64,000 bases of DNA from Streptomyces caelestis (GCF_014205255.1 NZ_JACHNE010000001.1:434001-498000), one strand, 5' to 3'. Counted from the first letter of the stretch, positions 44,416 to 55,861 are shown. Made by a program: numbers and translations. Notes: generated by a model from the letters alone, not told the origin.

Positions 44416-44862
44416 CACGCTCAGCTCTCTGCGAGTCAGCGGCATCTCGGCCGCCTTGAGGAATCCGAACCCCAGAGAGTCGTTGATGAAACGTTCCCCC
44501 TCGGCGACGCGGCGGATCCCGCGCAGCAGGTTCTGCGGCGAGCCCTCCTTGTCGACGTAGCCGAGCGCCCCCGCCTCCACTGCCCGCTTCAGCAGTCCGG
44601 GTCTGTTCGCAGAGGCCAGCACGAGCAAGCGCGGGCGCTTCCGGTCCGGGCCCGGCCGGCACAGTTCGCCGAGCGGCGGGATGCCGTAGGAGTCCGCGCA
44701 CTCCAGGTCCGCCGCGCAGACATCCGGCCGCACGGACGGCAGCAGACCGGGCGCACCGCGCCACGACGTGTCGTGCACCGCCAGATCGGACTCCCCCCGC
44801 AGCCACTCCGCCAGCACCGATCGCACCAGACACTCGTCGTGCACCAGAAGCACCCGGATCAC
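44254..44862 (-). CDS. ramR: Orphan response regulator, RamR type; TTA codon
   Basis: NarL/LuxR-type regulator, 202 residues, activator of ramCSAB in S. coelicolor. The receiver domain (1-125) has the acidic start VHDE, the phospho-acceptor-position Asp52 in CAADLE, and a Lys in YVDKEG. The C-terminal LuxR HTH (about 138-200) reads LTRRELSVLSLAAEGASIAE and SHGTVRNYMAAITRK. Codon 150 (minus strand 44415-44413) is TTA, so translation likely depends on bldA, tying the peptide to development. GTG 44862 has GAGGGGG six bases upstream. Convergent with ramB. No cognate sensor kinase nearby. Confidence 0.92.
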   Translation of the reverse strand: MIRVLLVHDECLVRSVLAEWLRGESDLAVHDTSWRGAPGLLPSVRPDVCAADLECADSYGIPPLGELCRPGPDRKRPRLLVLASANRPGLLKRAVEAGALGYVDKEGSPQNLLRGIRRVAEGERFINDSLGFGFLKAAEMPLTRRELSVLSLAAEGASIAEIAGSLHLSHGTVRNYMAAITRKTGARNRIDAIRISQGQGWL

Positions 44863-45187
44863 TGCCACCCCCTCGGCTCGCCGTACGCCACGTCGTCGTG
44901 TTGAGCGCGTGCCCCATTGTTCGCGATCGTGACCCTGCGTGGGCACGAAGAACCGGCCATCAGGGTGCGTGGGGGCGCACGCCCGGCGCTCGTACACCCC
45001 GCCGCGCATCGACCCGGGCGGCATGTCTCGCGGCGGTCGGGGTACGCGGGCGCCCTCAAGGGGGTCCTGTGTTGTGACCGACGGTAACCAGGTCCGTTCC
45101 CGGTGCCGCTCGTCGTGCGCGACGGGCCGCCAGGGAGGAGATTTGTTCCTGAGCCCGGTCGCGCGGCCGTGCGAGGAGGTGGTCGGC
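44863..45187. other. Divergent intergenic region between ramR and the second SpoIIE gene
   Basis: 325 bases that must hold the ramR promoter and the promoter of the phosphatase gene. I see no convincing ORF, hairpin or palindrome. A GGGAGGAG followed by TTG near 45141 is an alternative, poorly spaced start for the downstream gene. Confidence 0.6.
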
Positions 45188-47335
45188 GTGTCCGACGGGC
45201 AGTCGTCCGCGCAGGCGCCGGCAGCCGCCAGGACGCCGGTCGGCCGTCCCCTGCTGTCGTTGGCGCTGGCCTCGATGATGGACGAGGTGCACGCCCACTC
45301 CGGCGCGGTGTACCTGCTGCCGCGGGACCGGCCGGTGCTGGAGATGGCGGTGATGGCGGGGCTGCCCCGGGCGTTCGCGGCGCCCTGGGAGCGGGTGGGG
45401 CTGAGCGCGCCGATCCCGGTCGCCGACGCGGCGCGCGAGCGCAAGCTGGTGTGGGTCGGCGGCGAGGAGGAGATGGCCCGCCGCTACCCGCGGATCGCCG
45501 TGGTCCTGCCCTATCCGTTCGCCCTGGCCGCGATACCGGTGGCCACCGAGTCCGCCGTGTACGGCGCGGTGTTCGTGACCTGGCCGGGCGGGCATCCGCC
45601 GGAGCTGTCCGACCGGGAGCGCGAGCATCTGACCGCGGCCTGCGGCCGGTTGGCGGTCCGGCTGGAGCGGGCCGCCGAGCACAGCATCCCGCCGCACCCC
45701 GAGACCGATCTGGTCGCCTCGCCCCTGGTGGGCGGGATGGCCGGCACGCTCGGCGCGGTCGAGGCGGCCCGGATGGTGAGCCGCCTGCCGTACGGACTGG
45801 TCTCGCTGGATCTTCACGGGCGCGTCGGCTTCGTCAACGCGGCGGCGGCCGAGCTGCTGAACGTCCCGGTCAGCCGGCTGCTCGGCACGCAGCTGTGGGC
45901 GTCGGTGCCGTGGCTCAACGACCCGGTGTACGAGGACCGTTACCGGGCCGCACTGATGAGCCAGCACACCGCCTCGTTCGTGGCGCTGCGCCCGCCCGGC
46001 GAGTGGCTGTCGTTCCGGCTGTATCCGAGTACGACGGGCCTCAGCGTCCGGATCACCAGGTCCCGGGCCGTGTCGGAGATGAACCGGGCCGCACCGCCGT
46101 CCGACGGGACGCCGACCCGGCTGGTCACCATGTCGCAGGTGCTGGACCTGGCCAGCGCGCTCACCGAGGCGGTGGGGGTGCAGGACGTGGTGCAACTGGT
46201 CGCGGACGAGATCGCCCCGGCCGTGGGCAGCCAGGCCCTGGTCGTGCTGGGCTCGCGGGCGAACCGGCTACGGGTGCTCGGGCATCGAGGGTACCGGGAC
46301 GCGACCGTGGTGGAACGCTTCGACGGGATGCCACTGACCGAGCCGACCCCCTGCACGCAGGTGCTGCGGACGGGCGTGCCCGCCTTCTTCGCGTCGCAGG
46401 AGGAGCTGGAGCGTCTCTATCCGGCGCGGCTCGCGACGCCCGACCGGTTCGCGGCCTGGGCGTATCTGCCACTGATCGCCCAGGGCCGGCCGGTGGGGAC
46501 GTGCGTGCTCTCCTACGCCGAACCGCACCCCTTCCCGACGGAGGAGCGGGCGGTGATGACGAGCCTGGCCGGGCTGATCGCCCAGGCGCTGGAGCGGGCG
46601 CTGCTCTACGACGCCAAGCACCGGCTCGCGCACGGCCTCCAGGAGGCGCTGCTGCCGCACTCCCTGCCGTCGCTGCCCGGCATCGAGGCGGCCGCCCGCT
46701 ATGTGCCGGCCACGCAGGGCATGGACATCGGCGGCGACTTCTACGACCTGGTGCGCACCGAGGGGATGGCGGCGGCGGTGATCGGGGACGTGCAGGGCCA
46801 CAACGTCACGGCGGCCGGGCTGATGGGGCAGGTCCGCACGGCCGTGCGCGCCTACACGGCCGTGGGTCAGGCGCCCGAGGAGGTCATGCGCAGCACCAAC
46901 CGGCTGCTGCTCGACCTGGGGGCCGACCTGTTCGCCAGCTGCCTGTACCTGCGGCTCGACCCGGCGCACGGCCGGGCCGTGATGTCCCGGGCCGGCCATC
47001 CGCCGCCGCTGCTGCGACGGCCGGACGGGCGGGTGCGCGTCCTCGACCTGGCAGGCGGCCCGCTGCTGGGCATCGACGCCTCGGCGGTGTACCCGACGAC
47101 GGAGGTCGCTCTCGCCCCCGGCTCCCTGCTCGTCCTCTACACCGACGGGTTGGTCGAGTCCCCCGGCACCGACTTCGAGGAGGCCCTCGCGGGCCTGGGC
47201 CGTCGTCTGACCGACGCCGGGGACCAGCCGCTGGACGAACTGGCCGACAGCCTCGTCCGCCAGGAGCCCCACCGCACGGACGGGGAGGAACGGCTCGACG
47301 ACATCGCCCTGTTGCTGCTCAGGGCCGTCGGGTAG
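45188..47335 (+). CDS. SpoIIE-family serine phosphatase with GAF and PAS sensors
   Basis: Cytoplasmic PP2C-type phosphatase, 715 residues. In order: a GAF-like domain (about 30-165, MMDEVHAHSGAVYLLPRDRP), a PAS domain (about 200-300, LPYGLVSLDLHGRVGFVNAA), a second GAF (330-480) and the SpoIIE domain (500-713, DIGGDFYDLVRT, IGDVQGHNVTAAGLMGQVR and LVLYTDGLVESPG). It lacks the HATPase domain of the phosphatase on the other side of the ram cluster. Such proteins dephosphorylate anti-anti-sigma factors. Start: GTG 45188 with GAGGAGG upstream; the frame is open to 44939. Confidence 0.88.
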   Translation: MSDGQSSAQAPAAARTPVGRPLLSLALASMMDEVHAHSGAVYLLPRDRPVLEMAVMAGLPRAFAAPWERVGLSAPIPVADAARERKLVWVGGEEEMARRYPRIAVVLPYPFALAAIPVATESAVYGAVFVTWPGGHPPELSDREREHLTAACGRLAVRLERAAEHSIPPHPETDLVASPLVGGMAGTLGAVEAARMVSRLPYGLVSLDLHGRVGFVNAAAAELLNVPVSRLLGTQLWASVPWLNDPVYEDRYRAALMSQHTASFVALRPPGEWLSFRLYPSTTGLSVRITRSRAVSEMNRAAPPSDGTPTRLVTMSQVLDLASALTEAVGVQDVVQLVADEIAPAVGSQALVVLGSRANRLRVLGHRGYRDATVVERFDGMPLTEPTPCTQVLRTGVPAFFASQEELERLYPARLATPDRFAAWAYLPLIAQGRPVGTCVLSYAEPHPFPTEERAVMTSLAGLIAQALERALLYDAKHRLAHGLQEALLPHSLPSLPGIEAAARYVPATQGMDIGGDFYDLVRTEGMAAAVIGDVQGHNVTAAGLMGQVRTAVRAYTAVGQAPEEVMRSTNRLLLDLGADLFASCLYLRLDPAHGRAVMSRAGHPPPLLRRPDGRVRVLDLAGGPLLGIDASAVYPTTEVALAPGSLLVLYTDGLVESPGTDFEEALAGLGRRLTDAGDQPLDELADSLVRQEPHRTDGEERLDDIALLLLRAVG

Positions 47336-47372
47336 GGCCCCGACGGTCTCCCGCGGAGCACCGCTGACGCGC

Positions 47373-47411
47373 GGACGGGCCGGCCATCCCGCCGGAGGGC
47401 CGGCCCGGTCC
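47373..47411. terminator. Hairpin between converging phosphatase and protease genes
   Basis: GGACGGGCCGGCC (47373-47385) pairs with GGCCGGCCCGGTCC (47398-47411) with a one-base bulge. It lies 38 nt after the phosphatase stop and before the protease stop; may terminate both. Confidence 0.6.
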
Positions 47412-47536
47412 ACCGCCGGCCGGAACCAAGGCTCAGGCCGGTCGGTGGCTGGGGAAACCGGTGGGCCGGCCCGGTCCCGCCAGGAAGGGGGCGGAACCGG
47501 GCCGGCAGCGTCGGACCGGCTGCCGACGTTTTCGGG

Positions 47537-48931
47537 TCAGCGGGACTCGGTCAGACCGGAGTTGTCCTCGACACCCTGGCCCGCGTCCTCGCCTCCGGCG
47601 TGCTCACCGGCACCGGCACCCTCGCCGGCACCAGCACCGGCCTCTTCACCGGCACCGGCACCCTCGCCCGCACCAGCACCGGCCTCGCCGCCGGCTCCGG
47701 CCTCCTCACCGGCGCCCGCTTCCTCACCGGCACCGGCACCAGCGCCGGCTTCCTCGCCCGCACCGGCGTCCTCACCGGCACCGGCCTCTTCACCCGCGCC
47801 ACCGGCCGCGCCGGCCGCGCCGAGGGTCGCGCCGACCGCTTCCAGGGCGGTGGTCACCGGCTGGAAGAACGTCTCGCCGCCGACCGTGCAGTCGCCGCTG
47901 CCGCCCGAGGTGAGGCCGATCGCGAGACCGTCCTGGGTGAACAGCGAGCCGCCGCTGTCGCCGGGCTCGGCACAGACGTTGGTCTGGATGAGGCCGGTGA
48001 CGGTGCCCTCCGGGTAGTTCACCGTGGCGTCGAGTCCGAGGACCTGGCCGTCGGCGAGCCCGGTGGTGCTGCCCATCCGGAAGACCTCCTGGCCGACGGT
48101 CGCCTCCGCGGCCTCGGTGATCTGGACGGTCTGGTCGCCGGTGTTGACCTCGCTGGGCGCCTCGGTCGCCGGGTCGTCGTACTTCACGAGCGCGAAGTCG
48201 CCGTCGCCGGGGAACGTGGACTGGTCGACGGTGGCGATCGGCTGCCCGCCCTGCGTGTCCGACCACTCGTTGCCGCCGAGGGTGCAGTGACCGGCCGTCA
48301 GGAAGGCCGGCGAGCCGTCGCCCGCGGTGACGTTGAAGCCGAGGGAGCAGCGTGAGCCGCCCGCGAAGATGGCGTCACCGCCCGAGACGAACGGCTTGAA
48401 GGTGCCCGCGGACTTCTTGAGGGTCGCCATGCCGGAGCCGAGGCTCTGCACGGTGGACTCCAGTCTGTCCCACTTGGCGCCGGTGACGGTGCTGTCGGCC
48501 GTCACCAGGAGCTTGTTCGTGCGCGGGTCGATCGACCAGGAAGTGCCCGCGATGGTCGCGTCCGACTTCAGGGTCTGCGCCCCGCTCTGGAGCTCCGACC
48601 AGCTGTTGTCGACCTCGCGGACCTTCGCGCCCGCCGCCTTGGCCTGCACGATCACGTTGTTGTTGTCGCCCGGTACGACGTTGACGACCAGCTGCCGGCT
48701 GTCGCTGTCGTAGTAGGAGCCGCCGAACGCCTCACCGAGGAGCCCGGAGAGCTGCGAGGCGAGGTCCGAGGCGTCGCCCGCCTTCAGGGTCTTCGGCGCG
48801 GCCGCCGCGTCATTGGACGAACCGTCCTGGGACGCGTTGGCGTTGGGGAGCAGGATCGCGGCCGCGCCGAGCGCCACCACGCCGCCCGCCGCTATCGCGG
48901 CCTTGCGCTTCGGAATTCGCTTGTGACTCAA
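47537..48931 (-). CDS. Secreted trypsin-like (S1, alpha-lytic type) protease with Ala/Gly/Glu-rich tail
   Basis: Extracellular serine protease precursor, 464 residues. It has a signal peptide (KRKAAIAAGGVVALGAAAIL), an alpha-lytic-type propeptide (about 45-175) and a catalytic domain. The triad is His215 (LTAGHC), Asp245 (GDFALV) and Ser326 (PGDSGGS), with disulfide-type Cys pairs around it. After the catalytic domain, about 80 residues are simple repeats of AGAGEE, an acidic low-complexity tail not usual for streptogrisins. The start is unusual: TTG 48931, chosen because AGGAGGAG lies six bases upstream and the signal peptide begins there. Divergent from the peptide-export operon with 745 nt between. 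Confidence 0.87.
   Translation of the reverse strand: MSHKRIPKRKAAIAAGGVVALGAAAILLPNANASQDGSSNDAAAAPKTLKAGDASDLASQLSGLLGEAFGGSYYDSDSRQLVVNVVPGDNNNVIVQAKAAGAKVREVDNSWSELQSGAQTLKSDATIAGTSWSIDPRTNKLLVTADSTVTGAKWDRLESTVQSLGSGMATLKKSAGTFKPFVSGGDAIFAGGSRCSLGFNVTAGDGSPAFLTAGHCTLGGNEWSDTQGGQPIATVDQSTFPGDGDFALVKYDDPATEAPSEVNTGDQTVQITEAAEATVGQEVFRMGSTTGLADGQVLGLDATVNYPEGTVTGLIQTNVCAEPGDSGGSLFTQDGLAIGLTSGGSGDCTVGGETFFQPVTTALEAVGATLGAAGAAGGAGEEAGAGEDAGAGEEAGAGAGAGEEAGAGEEAGAGGEAGAGAGEGAGAGEEAGAGAGEGAGAGEHAGGEDAGQGVEDNSGLTESR
47600..47800 (-). repeat. Coding low-complexity tandem repeats (AGAGEE units)
   Basis: Imperfect tandem units of 9-18 bases built from CACCGGCACC-type words on the plus strand. They encode alternating AGAG, EEAG and GEGAG steps in the C-terminal tail of the protease. 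Likely variable in length between strains by slippage. Confidence 0.75.
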
Positions 48932-49676
48932 ACTTCTCTCCTCCTGGGGAACGGAGTAGGTGCCGCCGTCCGGCAGCTTCTGGGGGGCGCCTGGATGGCT
49001 GTTGGTACGCACGGGCCACGTGGGGCGTTCAATTCCGTTTGCAAGTGATCCGTTCGCATCGCGAAATCAGCCAACTCCCGCCGCCCGAGCACCGACCGCA
49101 CGGTCTGCGGCCGCCCTGGTCACAACAGCACGCCGGGGAGGACGAAGCGCGCCGATCCACGGCCCCTCATGGCCGGATGACGGCGTTTCAGGCACGAGCC
49201 TCGTGACGACATACCGAACGAACACGGTCCGTATCCGATGAGGAACGGTCTGTTGTGATCGCTGAGCGGAATCTCACCTTCAGCGAATCTGCACATCGAA
49301 TGCTCAACCCGGTCACCGAATCGAGGGTTATCCGGGCGCCGGCCGCGTCGGTCACGCCTTTGGGGCGGGAGTGCCGGATTCGCCGTCCCACGGGACAGGG
49401 GGTCGTGTGAGCCGATGCCGTGCCGCATGTGAAGAAGTCGGCACCAAGGCGTGCACACACCTGCACTCTTCGGTGCCGCTGGGGCGCAAGTTGCCTGGTG
49501 AGACAGCTGGTTGATTGGAAGCGCGCGCCCGCAGCGTGCTTTGATCCATCGCACCGCGGGGGCCGCACAGGGCACTCGGAAAACGGGCGTCCGGCACTCG
49601 TGGTCGCGGCCGTCATCTGTCCCCAGAGGGGGCCGCTCCCCCCTTGTGAGATATCCATATGAAGGGAAGTTCCATC
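48932..49676. other. 745-base divergent intergenic region before the GG-leader peptide gene
   Basis: The longest non-coding gap in the window, between the protease start and the precursor peptide start. It contains several open frames on both strands (e.g. an 80-codon plus-strand frame ending at 49662), but none has convincing codon use or a ribosome-binding site. A stem-loop AGGGGG/CCCCCT lies at 49627-49644, 33 nt before the peptide start. AT-richer patches near 49240-49330 and 49500-49520 are the likely promoter areas. I found no tRNA or clear operator. Confidence 0.55.
49626..49645 (+). promoter_or_regulatory. 5' leader stem-loop before the GG-leader peptide gene
   Basis: AGGGGG (49627-49632), loop CCGCTC, CCCCCT (49639-49644). 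Just upstream of the ribosome-binding site GAAGGGAAG at 49661; may stabilise the messenger or modulate initiation. Confidence 0.4.
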
Positions 49677-49892
49677 ATGAACTCCACCCCCCAGGTTGAG
49701 ACCGTCGAGATCGCCGACGCCGAGCTCGACGCCGTCTCCGGCGGCCTGTCCGTGAACGCCGTGAACACCGTCACCGACACGGTCGACGGCATCGCCCCGG
49801 TCTCCGGCCTGGTCAACACGGCCGTCGGCACCGTTGAGGGCGTCACCGGCCTGAACACGGCCCCGGTCACCAACCTGGTCGCCGGTCTCTGA
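49677..49892 (+). CDS. Double-glycine-leader secreted peptide precursor (Cys-free), NHLM-type export
   Basis: Precursor of 71 residues. The leader (1-23) ends in a canonical double-glycine cleavage motif, ELDAVSGG, recognised by C39-peptidase exporters such as the one encoded downstream. The predicted core of 48 residues begins LSVNAVNTVTDTVDG. It has 11 Val and 8 Thr, no Cys, no aromatic residue, no basic residue and three acidic ones, in a loose repeat (GIAPVSGL, later TAPVTNLVAGL). It therefore cannot be a lanthipeptide and looks built for beta-rich assembly or membrane contact. GAAGGGAAG lies seven bases before ATG 49677. A hairpin separates it from the exporter genes. Function unknown. 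Confidence 0.82.
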   Translation: MNSTPQVETVEIADAELDAVSGGLSVNAVNTVTDTVDGIAPVSGLVNTAVGTVEGVTGLNTAPVTNLVAGL

Positions 49893-49913
49893 TCGAGCCC
49901 CAGTGCCGTTGAC

Positions 49914-49942
49914 TCCCGGAGCCGCAGCCGGCGGTTCCGGGA
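49914..49942 (+). terminator. Stem-loop between the peptide gene and its exporter genes (likely attenuator)
   Basis: TCCCGGAGCCGC (49914-49925), loop of five, GCGGTTCCGGGA (49931-49942): 12 pairs including one G-U. It starts 21 nt after the peptide stop. As in the ram operon, it would favour precursor over transporter message. Confidence 0.6.
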
Positions 49943-50008
49943 TCTTCGGGTGCCGTAACCACGTCCGCTACGGCTGTAAGTACCTCTTCTACGGGTGAGG
50001 GAAGTTCC

Positions 50009-50815
50009 TTGCAGTTCCGCCAACAGGCCCTCGCCAAGCTCCAGTCGCCGGAGGAACTCGACCTTCCGGTGCGTTTCGCCCGCCCGCAGGGCTGGCTCGT
50101 GTTCTCGGTGACGGTGGTCGCGATGGCGGCCGCCTCGGTGTGGGCGGTGACCGGCTCGGTGACCTCCACCGTCAGCGCACCCGCCATCCTCACGCACGGG
50201 CAGGGCAGTTACCTCCTCCAAAGCCCGGTGGCGGGCCAGGTCACCGCGGTGCTCGCGAAGCAGGGCGAGCGGTTGCCCGCCGACTCCCCCGTGCTCAAGG
50301 TCCGTACGCCCAAGGGCGAAACCGTCGTCCGCACGCTCGACGCGGGCCGTGTCTCCGCGCTCGCCGCGACCGTCGGGCAGATCATCCAGACCGGCGCGAA
50401 CGTCGCCGCCGTCGAGAAGGTCGCCCACACCGGCGACGCCTTGTACGCGACGGTCTACGTCCCCGCCGAGAACGCCGCCTCGATCCCCGACGACGCCGCC
50501 GTCGACCTGACCGTGCAGTCGGTGCCGACGCAGGAGTACGGCGTGCTGCGCGGCCATGTGAAGTCGGTGGACCGCTCGGCCCAGTCTCCGCAGCAGATCG
50601 CCGCGTTCCTCGGGGACGGCCAGCTGGGCGAGCAGTTCACGAAGAAGGGCAGGCCGGTGGCCGTGACGGTCCGGCTGGACAAGTCGTCCGCCACGAAGAG
50701 TGGTTACGAGTGGTCGTCCGCGGACGGGCCGCCGTTCAAGCTGACCTCCATGACGCTGGCCTCGGGGTCGATCCGCCTGGCCGAGCAGCATCCCGTCGAC
50801 TGGCTGCTGCCGTGA
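50009..50815 (+). CDS. HlyD-like membrane fusion protein of the peptide export system
   Basis: Periphery/adaptor component, 268 residues. It has a short cytoplasmic N-terminus, one transmembrane helix (about 29-48, LVFSVTVVAMAAASVWAV), then a biotinyl-lipoyl-like half-motif and beta-barrel (YLLQSPVAGQVTAVLAKQGE, later TLDAGRVSALAATVGQIIQTG). Shorter than Gram-negative HlyD and without a long coiled coil, as expected for NHLM-type bacteriocin systems. The start is TTG 50009, supported by GAGGGAAG five bases upstream. Its stop overlaps the GTG of the C39 exporter, so they are coupled. Confidence 0.85.
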   Translation: MQFRQQALAKLQSPEELDLPVRFARPQGWLVFSVTVVAMAAASVWAVTGSVTSTVSAPAILTHGQGSYLLQSPVAGQVTAVLAKQGERLPADSPVLKVRTPKGETVVRTLDAGRVSALAATVGQIIQTGANVAAVEKVAHTGDALYATVYVPAENAASIPDDAAVDLTVQSVPTQEYGVLRGHVKSVDRSAQSPQQIAAFLGDGQLGEQFTKKGRPVAVTVRLDKSSATKSGYEWSSADGPPFKLTSMTLASGSIRLAEQHPVDWLLP

Positions 50816-53037
50816 CCGCGACCGCACCGGACACCCGGGGCCGGCGCCGCGCCGCCCCGCCCAAGCGCAAGGTGCCCAAGGCCGGGGCGAAGACCGTCCG
50901 CACGCCCACCGTGCTCCAGATGGAGGCCGTGGAGTGCGGCGCCGCCTCCCTGGCGATGGTGCTCGGCCACTACGGCAAGCACGTCCCGCTGGAGGAGCTG
51001 CGCATCGCCTGCGGCGTCTCCCGCGACGGCTCGCGCGCCAGCAACCTCCTCAAGGCGGCCCGCAGTTACGGCCTGACGGCCAAGGGCATGCAGATGGACC
51101 TGGCCGCCCTCGCCGAGGTGAAGTCGCCGGCCATCCTGTTCTGGGAGTTCAACCACTACGTCGTCTACGACGGCATGGGCCGCCGCTTCGGCCGCCGTGG
51201 CGTCTACATCAACGACCCCGGCAAGGGCCGCCGCTTCGTCCCCATGGAGGACTTCGACGGCAGCTTCACCGGTGTCGTGCTGGTCATGGAGCCCGGCGAG
51301 GACTTCACCCGGGGCGGCCGCAAGCCCGGTGTCCTGGGCGCGATGCCCGCCCGGCTGCGCGGCACCGCGGGCACGATGCCCGCCGCCGTCCTGGCGAGCC
51401 TGCTGCTGGTGGCGGTCGGGGCCGCCGTGCCCGCGCTCAGCCGCACCTACATCGACGAGTTCCTGATCGGGAACCAGACCTCGCTGCTGCCGACGCTGTT
51501 CACGGCGATGGCGGCGTGCGTCCTGCTCACCCTCGTCCTCACCTGGCTCCAGCAGGCCAACCTGCTGCACGGCCGCATCATCTCCTCGACCCTCTCCAGC
51601 GCCCGCTTCCTGCGCCATCTGCTGCGGCTGCCGGTGACGTTCTTCTCCCAGCGCAGCCCGGCCGACCTGGTGCAGCGGCTCCAGTCCAACGACGCGGTCG
51701 CCGAGACGCTGTCCCGCGACCTCGCGGCGGCGGGCGTGGACGCGGTCGTCGTCGTCCTGTACGCGGTGCTGCTGTACACCTACGACCCGCAGCTGACGTT
51801 CGTCGGCATCGGCGTGGCGCTGCTGAACATCGTGGCCATGCGGGTGGTCATCCGGCTGCGCGCCACCCGCACGGCGAAGCTGCGCGCCGACACGGCCCGG
51901 CTGACCAACACCGCCTACACCGGCCTGCAGCTGATCGAGACGATGAAGGCGACCGGCGGCGAGGACGGCTACTTCCGCAAGTGGGCCGGGCAGCACGCCA
52001 CCACGCTGGAGGAGCAGCAGCGGCTCGGTATGCCGAGCGCCTGGCTGGGCGTGGTCGCCCCGACGCTGGCCACCCTGAACAGCGCTCTGATCCTCTGGAT
52101 CGGCGGCATGCGGGCGGTCGAGGGCCACATCTCGGTGGGCCTGCTGGTCGCCTTCCAGGCCCTGGTCACCCGCTTCACCGCCCCGCTGACCCGGCTCAAC
52201 GGCGTCGCGGGCCGCATCCAGGACTTCGCGGCCGACGTGGCGCGGCTGAAGGACGTGGAGAACTTCAAGGCCGACCCGCTCTACGGCCGCCCCGAGTCCG
52301 GCGATTCGACGCGCCGCCTCCAGGGCCACGTCGAGCTGGAGAACATCACCTTCGGCTACAGCCCGCTCGACAAGCCCCTGCTCAGCGGCTTCGACCTGAC
52401 GGTCGGTCCCGGGCAGCAGGTCGCGCTGGTCGGCGGGTCCGGCAGCGGCAAGTCCACGGTGTCGAGGCTGATCTCCGGGCTGTACGCGCCGTGGGAGGGA
52501 GTGATCCGCATCGACGGGCAGCGCATCGAGGACATCCCGCGCGGGGCGCTGGCCGCCTCCGTCTCCTTCGTCGACCAGGACGTGTTCCTCTTCGAGGGCA
52601 CGGTCCGCGACAACGTGGCGCTGTGGGACCCGTCGATCCCGGACGAGGCGGTGGAGGACGCGCTGCGGGACGCCGCCCTGCTCGACGTGATCACACGGCG
52701 TCCGGGCGGCATCCACAGCAAGGTCGAGCAGGACGGGCGCAACTTCTCCGGCGGGCAGCGCCAGCGCCTGGAGATCGCGCGGGCGCTGGTGCGCCGGCCG
52801 AGCATCCTGGTCCTCGACGAGGTGACGAGCGCGCTGGACGCGGAGACCGAGCTGGTCGTGATGGACAACCTGCGCAGGCGCGGCTGTGCCTGCGTGGTGA
52901 TCGCGCACCGGCTCAGCACGGTCCGCGACAGCGACGAGATCGTCGTCCTCCAGCACGGCACGATCGTGGAGCGGGGACGGCACGAGGACCTGGTGGCGCG
53001 CGGCGGAGCCTACGCGGCACTGGTCAGGGAGCGGTGA
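50812..53037 (+). CDS. NHLM-type peptidase/ABC exporter (C39 peptidase, membrane domain, ATPase)
   Basis: Processing and export protein, 741 residues. An N-terminal C39 cysteine peptidase (about 30-165) has the catalytic Cys42 (EAVECGAASLAMVLGHYGK), His115 (FNHYVVYDG) and Asp135 (INDPGKGR). A six-helix exporter domain follows (178-470), then an ATPase (507-735) with Walker A GGSGSGKST, signature FSGGQRQ, Walker B ILVLDEVTS and H-loop AHRLST. It should cut the leader of the peptide encoded at 49677 after GlyGly and pump out the core. GTG 50812 overlaps the HlyD stop. This domain set matches the ABC1 component of NHLM systems. Confidence 0.9.
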   Translation: MTATAPDTRGRRRAAPPKRKVPKAGAKTVRTPTVLQMEAVECGAASLAMVLGHYGKHVPLEELRIACGVSRDGSRASNLLKAARSYGLTAKGMQMDLAALAEVKSPAILFWEFNHYVVYDGMGRRFGRRGVYINDPGKGRRFVPMEDFDGSFTGVVLVMEPGEDFTRGGRKPGVLGAMPARLRGTAGTMPAAVLASLLLVAVGAAVPALSRTYIDEFLIGNQTSLLPTLFTAMAACVLLTLVLTWLQQANLLHGRIISSTLSSARFLRHLLRLPVTFFSQRSPADLVQRLQSNDAVAETLSRDLAAAGVDAVVVVLYAVLLYTYDPQLTFVGIGVALLNIVAMRVVIRLRATRTAKLRADTARLTNTAYTGLQLIETMKATGGEDGYFRKWAGQHATTLEEQQRLGMPSAWLGVVAPTLATLNSALILWIGGMRAVEGHISVGLLVAFQALVTRFTAPLTRLNGVAGRIQDFAADVARLKDVENFKADPLYGRPESGDSTRRLQGHVELENITFGYSPLDKPLLSGFDLTVGPGQQVALVGGSGSGKSTVSRLISGLYAPWEGVIRIDGQRIEDIPRGALAASVSFVDQDVFLFEGTVRDNVALWDPSIPDEAVEDALRDAALLDVITRRPGGIHSKVEQDGRNFSGGQRQRLEIARALVRRPSILVLDEVTSALDAETELVVMDNLRRRGCACVVIAHRLSTVRDSDEIVVLQHGTIVERGRHEDLVARGGAYAALVRER

Positions 53038-53038
53038 G

Positions 53039-55861
<2,823 letters not shown>

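Noticed and set aside
49352..49597. Several minus-strand frames in the 745-base intergenic region
   Set aside because: They overlap each other in different frames and none resembles a protein; no start signals.
49420..49662. 80-codon plus-strand frame just before the GG-leader peptide gene
   Set aside because: No ribosome-binding site, atypical codon use and no signal or motif; it overlaps the leader hairpin and is better read as 5' leader DNA.
49677..49892. Peptide gene considered as a lanthipeptide precursor
   Set aside because: The core has no cysteine, so lanthionine rings cannot form, and no synthetase gene is adjacent.
50704..52983. Minus-strand open frame of 759 codons opposite the C39 exporter
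   Set aside because: Composition is that of antisense GC-rich coding DNA and there is no start signal; the plus strand has complete C39 and ATPase motifs.
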